A stretch of DNA of 54,933 nt from Candidatus Aminicenantota bacterium (GCA_026393975.1 JAPKZD010000012.1:91007-145939), one strand, 5' to 3'; numbered from the stretch's first letter, positions 27,489-37,780 are shown. Made by a program: numbers and translations. Notes: a model not told the origin generated them from the letters alone.

Positions 27489-28039
27489 GTCAGCTCATAG
27501 TCCGCGAGGACGCGGTATTCCGCGCCCTCCGGGCGAAGCCGGCTTTCGAAGAGCGCGACCCTGTGGACGGCCATCTCCCCCAAACTGTCCCAGCGGTGTT
27601 TCCCGAGTTCGAGCATGGCCTCGCTGACCCGGCCCGGCCCCTTGACCCGGCCGAGGGTCAGGTGGGGGTGGAAAGCGCGTTCCTCCCGGGGAAAACCTTC
27701 CCGTTCGAGTTCCCGCTCGAGCTCGTCCTGGAAGGCGAGGAGTCCCGTTTCGGCGGCGAATCCCGCCCAGAGGACACGGGGGTTGTGCTCGCCGGGGAAA
27801 GCGCCCGTCCCCTCTAGACGGAGAGGGAAAGAGGCATGGCGCCCGGCGACCTCCTGGAGGGTCCTCTTCACGACGGCCAACTTTTCCTCATCGATCTCTC
27901 CGAGGAACTTCAAGGTCAGGTGCAGGCCGTTCGTTTGGGCCCAGCGGACGTCCGCCCCGGTCGTTTTCAATGCCCGGATGAGATCCTGAAGGGCCGTCTT
28001 CAGTCCGGGTTCGAGGTCGATGGCGATGAAGGTCCTCAC
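27485..28039 (-). CDS. thpR: RNA 2',3'-cyclic phosphodiesterase (2H family)
   Basis: 184 aa. It has the two HxTx motifs of the 2H phosphoesterase superfamily: HLTLKFLG near residue 40 and HLTLGRVK near residue 126, with the usual opening MRTFIAIDLEPG. It opens 2',3'-cyclic phosphates to 2'-phosphates and is historically called 2'-5' RNA ligase (LigT). It sits between cinA (18-base gap) and plsY (overlap); the cinA-thpR pairing is common in bacteria. Confidence 0.94.
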   Translation of the reverse strand: MRTFIAIDLEPGLKTALQDLIRALKTTGADVRWAQTNGLHLTLKFLGEIDEEKLAVVKRTLQEVAGRHASFPLRLEGTGAFPGEHNPRVLWAGFAAETGLLAFQDELERELEREGFPREERAFHPHLTLGRVKGPGRVSEAMLELGKHRWDSLGEMAVHRVALFESRLRPEGAEYRVLADYELT

Positions 28040-28057
28040 GAAAGTGCCTTGCCTCTA

Positions 28058-29314
28058 TTATAAAGCTTTTCGGGACCCCTTGATAAGGAATTTTCTCAAA
28101 ATATCCAGGGCCTTTTGCGAGGATTGGTAGTTGACCTGGGCGCGGCCTCCGAAGAAAAGGTTCCGGTAGACCGCGGCGCCCTTGTCATGGGCCAGGGCAA
28201 TGTAGACGAGCCCGACGGGCTTGCGGGGCGTCCCGCCGTCGGGGCCGGCGATTCCCGTCACGGACAGGCCGAAATCCGAACGCGATGTTTTCCGGACACC
28301 GACGGCCATGGCCCGGGCCGCGGCGGCGCTGACCGCCCCGTACTTTTCGAGGAGCGACTTGGGTACGCCCAGCCGCCGCGTCTTGGCCGCGTTGCTGTAG
28401 ACGACGGCAGACTCGAGGAAATAGGCCGAGCTTCCCGGAATGCCGGTCAGCCGGTGGCCCAGGAGCCCGCCCGTGCAGGATTCCGCGCAAGCGACCGTTT
28501 TTCCTTTATCTTTGAGGAGTGACCCCACGACGGCTTCCAAGTTGTCGCCGTTCCGCGAATAGATCCACGGGGACAGCGACTTCCGTATCTTCTTTTCAAA
28601 ACCGTCGAGGCTCGTCTCCACCGCTGCCTGGGAGGCCGCGCCCCGGTAGGTTAGGTGGATCGACAAGTCCCCCGGGCTCGCCAAAGTCGTTACGGAGACA
28701 CCGGCCGGGACCGCCGCGTAGACCGGTTTCATCAGGCTTTCCATGGAGGACTCTCCCAACCCGGTGAGCCTTATCGCCCGACGGACCATCAATCCCTTGC
28801 CGCTAGCCGCGAGCCGAGGCAGAACGTGGTTTTCGAACATGGGTCGGATCTCCCGGGGCGGCCCGGGGAGCAGGGCGATCCGGTGACGCGCCGTGGCCAG
28901 CCACAAACCCGGAGCGGTCCCGTTGGGATTGTCCAGGACCTCCGATCCCTCGATCACATAACATTGCTTGCGGTTCGAAGGGGGCATGTCCATGCCCCTC
29001 CAGCGGAACCGCTCCTGGATGCGGGCGAGGAGGTCCTTCCTGAAGACGAGTCTCAACCCCAGGACCTTGGCCAGAGTCTCCCGGGTCCGGTCGTCTTCCG
29101 TCGGGCCGAGACCGCCCATGCACAGGATGAGCCGGGAACGTCCCCGGGCCGTCCGGAAGACCCGGGCGAGGTCGCTTTCGTCGTCGCCGACCACGGTCTT
29201 AAAGGAAACGCCCAGTCCGATGCCGTTCAACCCCGCGGTCAAGAAGATGGAATTCGTGTCCTGAAAGTCGGGCGTCAGGAGCTCCGAGCCGACTGCGATG
29301 ATCTCCGTCTTCAT
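28058..29314 (-). CDS. cinA: CinA, nicotinamide-nucleotide amidohydrolase
   Basis: 418 aa with both parts. The N-terminal MoCF-like domain (about 1-170) starts AEIIAVGSELLTPDFQDTNS and has MGGLGPTEDDRTRE. The C-terminal amidase (about 260-415) has VACAESCTGGLLGHRLT and SVTGIAGPDGGTPRKPVGLV. The C-domain deamidates NMN to recycle NAD; the N-domain is an ADP-ribose pyrophosphatase in studied homologues. It lies 13 bases after pgpA. Despite its name, there is no sign of competence genes here. Confidence 0.95.
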   Translation of the reverse strand: MKTEIIAVGSELLTPDFQDTNSIFLTAGLNGIGLGVSFKTVVGDDESDLARVFRTARGRSRLILCMGGLGPTEDDRTRETLAKVLGLRLVFRKDLLARIQERFRWRGMDMPPSNRKQCYVIEGSEVLDNPNGTAPGLWLATARHRIALLPGPPREIRPMFENHVLPRLAASGKGLMVRRAIRLTGLGESSMESLMKPVYAAVPAGVSVTTLASPGDLSIHLTYRGAASQAAVETSLDGFEKKIRKSLSPWIYSRNGDNLEAVVGSLLKDKGKTVACAESCTGGLLGHRLTGIPGSSAYFLESAVVYSNAAKTRRLGVPKSLLEKYGAVSAAAARAMAVGVRKTSRSDFGLSVTGIAGPDGGTPRKPVGLVYIALAHDKGAAVYRNLFFGGRAQVNYQSSQKALDILRKFLIKGSRKAL

Positions 29315-29327
29315 GATCTCCCGAACC

Positions 29328-29777
29328 TCAGACCCAGAGCAAGACCAGGCGGCTCAGGCCCGCCGCCGCCAAACCCGCACCGATGTCGTCGGCCATGATC
29401 CCCCAGCCCCCGGGAAGCTTCTCCAATCTCCGGATCGGCCAGGGCTTGATGATATCAAAAAAGCGGAAGAGAACGAAGGAGACGGCCAGGGGCGCCCATG
29501 CGGCGGGCAGGAACGCGAGGGCGAGGAGCTGGCCGCAAACCTCGTCGATCACGATCCGGCCCGGGTCGGGGCGGTCCAGTTCGGCGGCGTGGGCCGCTGA
29601 GGCCGCGACTCCGGCGAAGAAGAGGAAGGCCAGCAAGAGGAGATAAAGCGGCCAGGCGAGCCCGTGCAGGGCGATCCTGAAAGCCAGGGCCGCGACGGCG
29701 CTGGCCAGCGTGCCCGGGGCCACTGGGAACAGACCGATGCCGAAGAAAGTCGCCAGGATTTTCGCTACGGTTTTCAT
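29328..29777 (-). CDS. pgpA: phosphatidylglycerophosphatase A
   Basis: 149 aa membrane phosphatase converting phosphatidylglycerophosphate to phosphatidylglycerol. The family motifs are GLFPVAPGTLAS, VIDEVCGQLLAL, FRFFDIIKPWPIRRLE and GWGIMADDIGAG, with the acidic residues that bind Mg2+. The ATG at 29777 overlaps the rimO stop (ATGA), which sets the start; longer in-frame extensions run into rimO. It shares a message with plsY and gpsA, linking three phospholipid steps. Confidence 0.95.
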   Translation of the reverse strand: MKTVAKILATFFGIGLFPVAPGTLASAVAALAFRIALHGLAWPLYLLLLAFLFFAGVAASAAHAAELDRPDPGRIVIDEVCGQLLALAFLPAAWAPLAVSFVLFRFFDIIKPWPIRRLEKLPGGWGIMADDIGAGLAAAGLSRLVLLWV

Positions 29778-31138
29778 GAGACGAGCTTTCCTTCGAGGTC
29801 GTAGGCCCCGGCCGAGGCGACCTCGACCCGGACGATGGGGGAGGGAGGGGCGGTCATGCCGGCGGGCAGGTCGAAACGGATGACGCCGTCGACCTCCGGG
29901 GCCTGGAAACGGCCCCGCCCCACCCAAAGGCTGGAATCTCCGGTTTCGCGGCTCTCGACGAGGACCTCGACCTGTCGCCCCAAGTAGCCCCTGTTCCTCT
30001 CGAGCGACAAACGGGCCTGAATGTCCATGATCTCGCCGCGGCGTCGTTCCTTTTCTTCCGCTTCGACGTTATCCGGCCGGCCGAAGGCCGCCGTCCCTCT
30101 CTCCGGCGAATACGTGAAGACGCCCAGGTGGTCGAAGCGGGCCGTCCGGACGAAGTTCCGCAGACCGGCGAATTCCCGCCGTCCCTCTCCCGGAAAACCG
30201 ACGATAAGCGACGTCCGGACGGCGGCGCCGGGAAGTTTCGCTCGGATCCGGTCCAGGAGGCGGAGAGCCCGGACTCCATCGAGGCCCCGCTTCATGGCCT
30301 TGATCAAACCGGGGTCGGAATGCTGGAAGGGGATGTCGAAGTAACGGCAAATTTTCGGGTCGGTCATGATCTCGAGAAGCGGCTCCGTGATCTCCCCGGG
30401 GTAGCCGTAGAGGAAGCGGACCCAAGCGATGCCTTCCACCCGGACGAGGCGCTCGAGCAGCCTGATCAAGCCATAGCGCAGCCCGCGGTCGCGGCCGAAC
30501 CAGGTCGTATCGTGTGAAATGAGATCGATCTCCTTGACGCCGAGGCCGGCGAGGGTCCGGACCTCGCGGACGATGGAGGCCAGGCTCCGGGACACATAAG
30601 GCCCCTTGATCAACGGAATGGCGCAAAAACCGCAACTGTGGGAACAGCCCTCGGAGACCTTGACATAGGCCCAGGTTCCCGGAGTCGACACCAGCCGCGG
30701 CGATGCGTCCGAATAAAGGAACGTCCGGGCCGGGCTGGAGACGGGCTGGCCTTGGACGATCGAGGCGATGCGGTCGAAGCTCCGAACGCCGGTCCAGGCA
30801 TCGACCTCGGGAAATTTTTTCTGGAGACCGGGCCGGTCTCGCTCCACGTAACAGCCGGCGGCGACGATCTTTTTCCGCGGGTCTTTCTCTTTAAGACGGA
30901 GGACCGTCCCCAGCATTTCCTCGGCCTCCATCCGGGCGGGTCCGATGAAGCCGCAGGTGTTGACGATGACGACGTCCGCGTCCTCGGGCCGGCTGACGAA
31001 TGCGAACCCGGCCTTTTTCAGGGCCCCGAGCATCACTTCGCTGTCGACGAGATTCTTGGCGCAGCCCAGACTGATGAGAGCGATTTTTTCGGCGGCGCGC
31101 CGGCCGCCCGGGGCGCCGCGCGTCGGCGAACGGGTCAA
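29774..31138 (-). CDS. rimO: ribosomal protein S12 methylthiotransferase
   Basis: 454 aa radical-SAM enzyme that methylthiolates the conserved aspartate of ribosomal protein S12. It has the N-terminal UPF0004 domain ([16 protein letters not shown] with its cluster cysteines), the radical-SAM CxxxCxxC as CSHSCGFC, and a C-terminal TRAM domain. I place the start at TTG 31138, which overlaps the asnS stop as TTGA; no ATG is available before the first conserved motif. About 14 non-conserved residues precede the core. pgpA overlaps its 3' end. Confidence 0.93.
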   Translation of the reverse strand: MTRSPTRGAPGGRRAAEKIALISLGCAKNLVDSEVMLGALKKAGFAFVSRPEDADVVIVNTCGFIGPARMEAEEMLGTVLRLKEKDPRKKIVAAGCYVERDRPGLQKKFPEVDAWTGVRSFDRIASIVQGQPVSSPARTFLYSDASPRLVSTPGTWAYVKVSEGCSHSCGFCAIPLIKGPYVSRSLASIVREVRTLAGLGVKEIDLISHDTTWFGRDRGLRYGLIRLLERLVRVEGIAWVRFLYGYPGEITEPLLEIMTDPKICRYFDIPFQHSDPGLIKAMKRGLDGVRALRLLDRIRAKLPGAAVRTSLIVGFPGEGRREFAGLRNFVRTARFDHLGVFTYSPERGTAAFGRPDNVEAEEKERRRGEIMDIQARLSLERNRGYLGRQVEVLVESRETGDSSLWVGRGRFQAPEVDGVIRFDLPAGMTAPPSPIVRVEVASAGAYDLEGKLVS

Positions 31139-32427
31139 GGATAGATCCTGTAGAGAAGCCGGGGGAACGGGATGGTTTCGCGGATGTGCTTGATGCCGCA
31201 GAGCCAAGACACCATCCGCTCGACGCCCATGCCGAATCCCGAATGCGGGACCGAACCGTACTTGCGGAGGTCGAGGTACCATTCGTAGGCCTCGCGGGGA
31301 AGCTTGTGTTCCTCGATGCGCCGCTCGAGCAGGGCCAGGTCGTGGATGCGCTGGCCGCCGCCGATGACCTCGCCGTAGCCTTCCGAGGCCAGGAAATCGA
31401 CGCCGAGGACGACGTCCGGGTTCTCCGGCGCGGGCTGCATGTAGAAGGCCTTGATGGCCGTCGGGAAGTGCGTGACGCAAACGGGGGAGTTGTAGACCTC
31501 GGAGATCAGCGTTTCCTCGGGCGAGCCGAAGTCGTTCCCCCATTCGATCGTCGAACCCTTCTCTCGGAGCAAAGGGACGGCCTGGTCATAGGTCAGGCGG
31601 GGGAAGGGCTTCTTGACCGCCTCGAGGGGCCGCGTGTCGCGCTCGAGGATTTCCAGGTCGTGCTTGCGTTTGGTCAAGACACGCTCCATGATGAACAGCA
31701 CGAGGTCTTCGCCGAGCTCGATGATGTCCGCGAGCGTGGCGAAGGCCACCTCGGGCTCGACCATCCAGAACTCGATGAGGTGACGCCGGGTCTTGGATTT
31801 CTCGGCCCGGAACGTCGGGCCGAAGCAATAGACCTTGCCGAAGGCCATGGCCGTGGCCTCGTTGTAGAGCTGGCCGCTCTGGCTGAGGTAGGCCTTCTGG
31901 TCGAAATACGCCGTCTCGAAAAGGGTCGTCGTCCCCTCGCAGGCGCTCGGGGTCAGGATGGGCGTGTCCATGAGGCGGAAACCGCGGCCGTCGAAGAAAT
32001 CGCGGATGGCCTTGACGACCTCGGCCCGGACGCAAAGGACCGCGTGCTGCTTCGAAGACCGAAGCCAGAGATGCCGGTGCTCCATGAGGAAGGGGGTGCT
32101 GTGCTCTTTGAGCGTGATCGGATAGTCCGCGGCCACCTGGACGATATCGAGGTCGGCGATGGTCATCTCGTAGCCGCCGGGCGCCCGCTTGTCCTCCCGG
32201 ACGCGGCCCCGAACAACGAGCGAGGACTCTTGGGTCAGCCGGTCGAATTTCTGGAAGAGGGGGGAGTCCTTCTCGGCGCTGAAGGCGGTCGCCTGGACAA
32301 GGCCCGTCCCATCGCGCACGAGCAGGAAGCGGACCTTGCCGGAGGATCGTTTGTTGTAGACCCAGCCGCGGATTTCGACATCCTGGCCATCGTATTGTGC
32401 GATGTCCTCAATATAAACCCATTTCAT
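31135..32427 (-). CDS. asnS: asparaginyl-tRNA synthetase
   Basis: 430 aa class II synthetase that charges tRNA-Asn. An N-terminal OB-fold anticodon domain (about 1-100, [23 protein letters not shown]) is followed by the catalytic core. The core has [20 protein letters not shown] (motif 2) and [15 protein letters not shown] (motif 3). Direct charging of Asn suggests the genome does not need the transamidation route for this amino acid. ATG 32427 is nine bases after a perfect TATAAT with no ribosome-binding site between, so the mRNA looks leaderless. It heads an eight-gene operon. Confidence 0.96.
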   Translation of the reverse strand: MKWVYIEDIAQYDGQDVEIRGWVYNKRSSGKVRFLLVRDGTGLVQATAFSAEKDSPLFQKFDRLTQESSLVVRGRVREDKRAPGGYEMTIADLDIVQVAADYPITLKEHSTPFLMEHRHLWLRSSKQHAVLCVRAEVVKAIRDFFDGRGFRLMDTPILTPSACEGTTTLFETAYFDQKAYLSQSGQLYNEATAMAFGKVYCFGPTFRAEKSKTRRHLIEFWMVEPEVAFATLADIIELGEDLVLFIMERVLTKRKHDLEILERDTRPLEAVKKPFPRLTYDQAVPLLREKGSTIEWGNDFGSPEETLISEVYNSPVCVTHFPTAIKAFYMQPAPENPDVVLGVDFLASEGYGEVIGGGQRIHDLALLERRIEEHKLPREAYEWYLDLRKYGSVPHSGFGMGVERMVSWLCGIKHIRETIPFPRLLYRIYP

Positions 32428-32436
32428 GATGGGCCA

Positions 32437-32465
32437 ATTATAAAAGAAACGCGCTCGCCGTGCAA
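32437..32465 (-). promoter_or_regulatory. promoter of the asnS-rimO-pgpA-cinA-thpR-plsY-gpsA operon
   Basis: On the minus strand: TTGCAC (32465-32460), a 17-base spacer, and a perfect TATAAT (32442-32437). Transcription should start about three bases before the asnS ATG. There is no Shine-Dalgarno sequence. Confidence 0.75.
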
Positions 32466-32494
32466 CCCGCTAGGCCATACGGGCCTGACCGTAG

Positions 32495-32619
32495 GACGCC
32501 ACCCGTTTTGGCTGTGACGGGAACTACCCATTCCCCCCCGGCCCCCGGGAACCAGTCCCGGCGGGTCCCCCTCCGCTACGGGGGCTCTGGATGGTTCCCG
32601 TCACAGCCCGGGTGGCGTC
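32495..32619. repeat. 125-bp cloverleaf-like inverted repeat
   Basis: The arms are 32495-32524 and 32594-32619. The right arm is the exact reverse complement of the left arm, except for four extra Ts in the left arm (32506-32509). The 69-base interior holds two more hairpins: CCGGGA/TCCCGG at 32545-32561 with a five-base loop, and CCCCC/GGGGG at 32567-32584 with an eight-base loop. The whole folds as a three-way or four-way structure on either strand. No gene fits here. It could be a palindromic mobile repeat (REP/MITE type) or a structured RNA. No second copy was seen in the window. Confidence 0.82.
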
Positions 32620-32660
32620 AAGACGGCGCATGCCCAGAGATGCCCGTTTCAAGCGGCCCT

Positions 32661-32689
32661 TTTAAGGCCGTGGCGATATGGGATATACT
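32661..32689 (+). promoter_or_regulatory. candidate promoter of the DUF4416 gene
   Basis: TATACT (32684-32689) has a weak TTTAAG (32661-32666) 17 bases upstream. The leader before ATG 32702 would be about five bases, with GGAG close to the transcript end. Confidence 0.38.
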
Positions 32690-32701
32690 CGACGGAGAAA
32701 C

Positions 32702-33244
32702 ATGGCTCAGCCAAAAACGTTCGCCCCTGTCAAGCTCGTCTGCGGCGTCATTTTTGGGGAGGAGGCTTTATACGAGGACGTCAAGCGACGGCTTGTCACC
32801 GAGTGGCGACCGGTCGACATGGAAAGCCCGGCATTCGCTTTCGACCTCACGGATTATTACGAACCGGAGATGGGCCCCAATCTTAAGAGACGATTCATGA
32901 GCTTCTCCGGGCTGGTCGCCCCTGAAATCCTGCCTCAAGCAAAACTCCGGACGAATGAGCTCGAGGAGGCCGTTCGCCGGGAAACGAGCGCACCGGGAAG
33001 GCCCGTCAACGTCGACCCAGGCTATCTTACCGCCTCCGCGCTGGTCATGGCCACGGCCAAGGATTTCTCCCACCGCATCCCTCTCGGGCGGGGCATCTAC
33101 GCCCATCTCGAATTCCTGTTCACGAAGACGGGAGTGAAAACTTTGGATTGGACCTATCCCGACTTCCGGAGAGGGCCGTGTCAGGAGTTTTTCCGGACCG
33201 TCCGCGAGCTGTACCTGCGCCAGCTCCGGGAGCCTCCGGCCTAG
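32702..33244 (+). CDS. DUF4416 family protein
   Basis: 180 aa. The opening FAPVKLVCGVIFGEEALYED, the middle YYEPEMGPNLKRRFMSF and the late LDWTYPDFRRG match the DUF4416 family (PF14385) as I know it. The family has no assigned function and is found mostly in Aminicenantes, Thermodesulfobacteria-like and related anaerobic lineages. No membrane segment or signal is seen. ATG 32702 is preceded by GGAG; an upstream in-frame start (32678) would precede the -10. It stands alone and converges with the cysteine desulfurase gene. Confidence 0.85.
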   Translation: MAQPKTFAPVKLVCGVIFGEEALYEDVKRRLVTEWRPVDMESPAFAFDLTDYYEPEMGPNLKRRFMSFSGLVAPEILPQAKLRTNELEEAVRRETSAPGRPVNVDPGYLTASALVMATAKDFSHRIPLGRGIYAHLEFLFTKTGVKTLDWTYPDFRRGPCQEFFRTVRELYLRQLREPPA

Positions 33245-33255
33245 CGGCCGGCGCT

Positions 33256-34410
<1,155 letters not shown>

Positions 34411-34416
34411 GCCCCT

Positions 34417-34444
34417 ATTCTAGCAGAACCGTGGCCTAGCGCAA
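34417..34444 (-). promoter_or_regulatory. promoter of the cysteine desulfurase gene
   Basis: On the minus strand: TTGCGC (34444-34439), a 16-base spacer ending in the extended TGC, and TAGAAT (34422-34417). The ATG begins seven bases after the -10, so the first transcribed base is about the A of the ATG. Confidence 0.58.
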
Positions 34445-34496
34445 TAAAGTTCAGTCTCCCGATTTTCGGCGGCTCGATGCGGCGACACAACGATGG

Positions 34497-34522
34497 AAAA
34501 AGACGCTGCCCGGGGCAGCGTC
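34497..34522 (-). terminator. rho-independent terminator after serA
   Basis: A ten-base perfect stem, GACGCTGCCC pairing with GGGCAGCGTC (34502-34522), is followed on the minus strand by five Ts (34501-34497). It begins about ten bases after the serA stop, so it should end the aminotransferase-serA transcript. It is the clearest intrinsic terminator in the window. Confidence 0.85.
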
Positions 34523-34532
34523 CTGCAAGCCC

Positions 34533-35432
34533 TTATCCCAGCTTCTCCTTGAGGATGCGGACGACCTCGAGGCCGGCCCTCTGCTGGCCTTCTGCGGCCG
34601 CCGCGCCAAGATGGGGAATGGGGATGACGTTGGGATGGTCGACGAGCGAGAAGTCCTCGGGCGGCTCCTTGTCGAAGACGTCCAGGGCCGCGGCCCGGAC
34701 CTTGCCGGAGTTGAGCGCGGCGAGCAAAGCCTTTTCGTCGACGACCCCGCCGCGGGCGACATTGACGATGATGACCCCGTTCTTCATCTTGCCGAACTCG
34801 GCCTCGCCGAGAATGGGCTTGGCCTGCTTGGGGACGTGGAGGGTGATGAGGTCGACGGCGGCCAGCAGTTCCTCGAGCGGCACCTGCTTGACGGCGACGT
34901 CGGTCTTGACCGGGATGACGTCGTAGACGAGGACCTTCATGCCAAAGGCCAGGGCCCTCTTGGCGACTTCGATGCCGATCCGGCCGCAACCGACGATGCC
35001 CAGGGTCTTTCCGTAGAGCTCCGTGCCCTCGAGCGCCTTCTTGTCCCACTTGTGCGCTTTCATCGACAGGACGGCCTTGGCATGGTTGCGGACGGCCCCG
35101 AGCATGAGCCCGAACGTGTGCTCGGCGACGGAGATGGAAGTGGCCGCCGGCGTGTTGGCCACGGCGATCCCTTTTTCCTTGGCCGCGTCGCGGTCGATGT
35201 TGTCGAGCCCGATTCCGGCCCGGACGAGGACCTTCAGGTCCTTCCCGGCTTCGATGACCGGGCGGGTGATCTTGGAGGCGCTCCGGACGACGACGGCGCT
35301 GAAGCCGGGAACGATCTGGACGAGGTCGGCCTCGCTCATCCCTTTGTTGACGGTGACTTCGAAGCCCGGCACGGCCCGGAGGAGTTCCAAGGCCTCCTTG
35401 TCCAGGCCGTCGGCGATGAGGATCTTAGTCAT
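34533..35432 (-). CDS. serA: D-3-phosphoglycerate dehydrogenase, short form
   Basis: 299 aa, the minimal form without the C-terminal ACT regulatory domain, so feedback inhibition by serine through ACT is not expected. The NAD site is GIVGCGRIGIEVAKR. The catalytic residues are Arg in NVARGGVVD, Glu in DVFDKEPPED and His in IPHLGAAAAEG. It oxidises 3-phosphoglycerate to 3-phosphohydroxypyruvate. The ATG overlaps the stop of a class V aminotransferase (ATGA), which supports a two-gene serine pathway. Confidence 0.94.
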   Translation of the reverse strand: MTKILIADGLDKEALELLRAVPGFEVTVNKGMSEADLVQIVPGFSAVVVRSASKITRPVIEAGKDLKVLVRAGIGLDNIDRDAAKEKGIAVANTPAATSISVAEHTFGLMLGAVRNHAKAVLSMKAHKWDKKALEGTELYGKTLGIVGCGRIGIEVAKRALAFGMKVLVYDVIPVKTDVAVKQVPLEELLAAVDLITLHVPKQAKPILGEAEFGKMKNGVIIVNVARGGVVDEKALLAALNSGKVRAAALDVFDKEPPEDFSLVDHPNVIPIPHLGAAAAEGQQRAGLEVVRILKEKLG

Positions 35433-36577
35433 TGCCAGTTCTCCTTGAGGACGGCCTGGGCCGCCTTGATGCCGGCCCCCGCCTCGAACTTGAAGCCGAG
35501 GTCCATGAGGGTCATTTCGAGCGCCGAGAGGGCGGTGATGATATCGAAGCCGCCCATGTAGCCGAGATGGGCGATGCGGAAGATCTTCCCCTTGTAGGGG
35601 TCCTGCCCGCCGGCGATGTAGGCCATATATTTTCCCTGCATGGTCTTGACGAGCTTCGAGCCCTCGATCCCTTCCGGGACCTTGCAGCAGGTCAGGACAT
35701 TGCCCGGCCTTTGCGACAGGAGCTCGAGACCGAGGGCCTTGACCCCGGCCCGGGTCGCGTCGGCCAGGATCCGGTGATGGACGAAAAGGGCCTCAAGGCC
35801 CATCTTCTTGACGATGTCCAAGGCATGCTTCTGCTGGATGATGAGGGAAATCCCGGGCGTCCAAGGGGTCGTCTTGTCGGCCAGGTTCTTCTTGGCCTTC
35901 TTGAGGTCGAAGTAGAACTTGGGCAACTTGGCATTGGCGGCCAGGGCCCAAGCCTTGGGGCTCAGGGCGATGTAGGCCAGGCCGGGCGGGATCATGAAAG
36001 ACTTCTGCGACCCGGAAAGAAGGACGTCGACCTTCCAGTCGTCCATGGGGCAGGGCGTGACGCCGGCCCCGGAGATGCCGTCGACGACGAGGACGGCGCC
36101 CGTCTTGGCCACGACCTCAGCGAAGCCCTGGATGTCAAACATGGCCCCGGAGGAGGTTTCGGACAGAGTGGCGAAAACGGCCTTGCAGTCGGGCATGGCC
36201 TTGAGCTCGGCTTCGAGCTCGTCCTTGGAGAAATCCTTGCCCCACGGGTCGAGGACGATCTCCTTGTAGTTGACGCCATAGGCCTTGCAGATGTTGCCCC
36301 AGCGCTCGCCGAACTTGCCACCGTTGATCGTCAGGACCTTGTCGCCAGGGCTGAGGAGGTTGACCACAGCGGTCTCCATGGCCCCGGTCCCGGAGGACGT
36401 CAGGATGTAGGCGTCTTCCTTCGTGCCGAAGACCTGCTTGATGCCTTCCGTGACCTCCATGAAGATGGCCGAGAACTCGGGAGTCCGGTGGTGGATGATC
36501 GGTTCCGCGGCCGCCGACAGGGCCCGTTCCGGCACTGGCGTCGGTCCGGGGGACAGAAGATAGTACTTTTTGATCAC
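35429..36577 (-). CDS. class V aminotransferase, probable phosphoserine aminotransferase
   Basis: 382 aa PLP enzyme of the serine-pyruvate/alanine-glyoxylate family. It opens YYLLSPGPTPVPERAL, with HHRTPEFSAIF, the Asp of VVDGISGAG and the PLP lysine in SGSQKSFMIPPGLAY. By sequence alone it could be an alanine- or serine-glyoxylate aminotransferase. The translational overlap with serA favours amino transfer to 3-phosphohydroxypyruvate, as proposed for similar pairs in Thermotoga and methanogens. The start is GTG with AGGAG six bases upstream. Confidence 0.92.
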   Translation of the reverse strand: MIKKYYLLSPGPTPVPERALSAAAEPIIHHRTPEFSAIFMEVTEGIKQVFGTKEDAYILTSSGTGAMETAVVNLLSPGDKVLTINGGKFGERWGNICKAYGVNYKEIVLDPWGKDFSKDELEAELKAMPDCKAVFATLSETSSGAMFDIQGFAEVVAKTGAVLVVDGISGAGVTPCPMDDWKVDVLLSGSQKSFMIPPGLAYIALSPKAWALAANAKLPKFYFDLKKAKKNLADKTTPWTPGISLIIQQKHALDIVKKMGLEALFVHHRILADATRAGVKALGLELLSQRPGNVLTCCKVPEGIEGSKLVKTMQGKYMAYIAGGQDPYKGKIFRIAHLGYMGGFDIITALSALEMTLMDLGFKFEAGAGIKAAQAVLKENWQ

Positions 36578-36606
36578 GCTGCACTCCTAATAATAAAGAT
36601 GAAATT

Positions 36607-36636
36607 AAACTATCAAATATTTCCAGCCGAAGTCAA
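36607..36636 (-). promoter_or_regulatory. candidate promoter of the aminotransferase-serA operon
   Basis: On the minus strand: TTGACT (36636-36631), an 18-base spacer, and a poor TAGTTT (36612-36607), in an AT-rich gap that stands out from the GC-rich surroundings. Confidence 0.33.
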
Positions 36637-36649
36637 CCGAACGTATCAA

Positions 36650-37780
36650 TCACAAGTCCTTTAGGAGCTCGGTCAGCAGGGCCGTCCGCTCGACGAAGGA
36701 GGAGAGGAGGACATGTTCGTGTTCGGCGTGGATCCCGTCGCCGTCCGGGCCGAGACCATCGAGCGTCGGGATCCCCATCCCCGCCGCGATCGACGCGTCC
36801 GAGCCGCCGCCCGTTTTCCCGCCCTTGAGCGAGAGCCCCATGCCGGCGGCGATCTCCTGGGCGCGGACGAAGAGTTTTTCCGACGCCTTGGTCTTCTCCA
36901 TGGGCGGCGTCGTGCTTTCGACGGAAACTTTGAGACGCGCCCCGCGGAGGACCGGAACGGCCTCGCGGAGGATCTTCAGGACCCTGTCCCGGTCGGTGGA
37001 TTTCCAGAAGCGGATGTCCAGCACGGCCCAGGCATTCTCGGCGACGACGTTGGCCTTATCGCCCCCGCCCGCCAGGCCGACGTTGACCGTGGTCTCGCCG
37101 GTCCTCAGCCTCTTGAGGCGGGCGATCTGGGTGACCAGTTCTTCGATGGCGCTGACCCCTTTCTCGGGGCTCCCGCCGTGAGCCGCCCGGCCGCGGATGT
37201 CCAGGCGGACGACCAGCCGGCCTTTCCTTTCGAGCTTGAGCGCTCCGCCGGGGAGGGCGGGCTCCAGGCAAAGGACGAGAGAGGCCTTCCGTGCCAGCTT
37301 GCGAATAAGGTCGTGGGCCACGGGGTGCCCCGTCTCCTCGGCCGAGTTGACGACGACCGTGACCCGCTTCTGGGGCTTGACGTTGAGACCGTTGAGACTC
37401 CGCAGGGCCGTCAGGAGCATCACGACTCCAGCTTTCATGTCGAGGACACCGGGGCCGTAGAGCTTGTTCCCGGAGACGTAGAAGGGCATCTTGGCGATCT
37501 TCCCCACGGGCCAGACGGTGTCGATGTGGGTCAGGACAAGGATCTCGTCGTCGGCGTCTTTCAGGCGTCCCGGCGCGAACTCGGCCACGGTCAGGTCGCC
37601 GATATCCTTCTGGGGGAGAGACGTGACCTTGCATCCGATTCTCTTGAACTCCCTGGCCACGAAAGCCGCGCAGGCGTCGACCGCCTTCTTGTCGTGGGTC
37701 GGGGATTCGAGCATCGCGAGTTGCTTTAGGAGATGGACCATCTCCCCCTGACGGGAGCGAAAATAGAGCCGGAAATCCAT
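36650..37780 (-). CDS. M20 family metallopeptidase (CPG2/ArgE-like)
   Basis: 376 aa from ATG 37780, which has GGAGGA four bases upstream (GTG 37792 would start over it). M20 metal ligands: His and Asp in LTHIDTVWPVG, the bridging Asp in GPGVLDMKAGVV, catalytic EE in NSAEETGHP, Glu in LCLEPALPGG and His in HAEHEHVLL. The dimerisation domain has GRAAHGGSPEKGVSAIEEL. It resembles glutamate carboxypeptidases that release C-terminal Glu from peptides or folates, but the substrate is not fixed by sequence. No signal peptide. Confidence 0.92.
   Translation of the reverse strand: MDFRLYFRSRQGEMVHLLKQLAMLESPTHDKKAVDACAAFVAREFKRIGCKVTSLPQKDIGDLTVAEFAPGRLKDADDEILVLTHIDTVWPVGKIAKMPFYVSGNKLYGPGVLDMKAGVVMLLTALRSLNGLNVKPQKRVTVVVNSAEETGHPVAHDLIRKLARKASLVLCLEPALPGGALKLERKGRLVVRLDIRGRAAHGGSPEKGVSAIEELVTQIARLKRLRTGETTVNVGLAGGGDKANVVAENAWAVLDIRFWKSTDRDRVLKILREAVPVLRGARLKVSVESTTPPMEKTKASEKLFVRAQEIAAGMGLSLKGGKTGGGSDASIAAGMGIPTLDGLGPDGDGIHAEHEHVLLSSFVERTALLTELLKDL

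Noticed and set aside
28058-29314. cinA as a sign of a competence or recA damage-response locus
   Set aside because: No recA, recX or com genes lie nearby, and the neighbours are phospholipid and translation genes. The NAD-recycling role explains it better.
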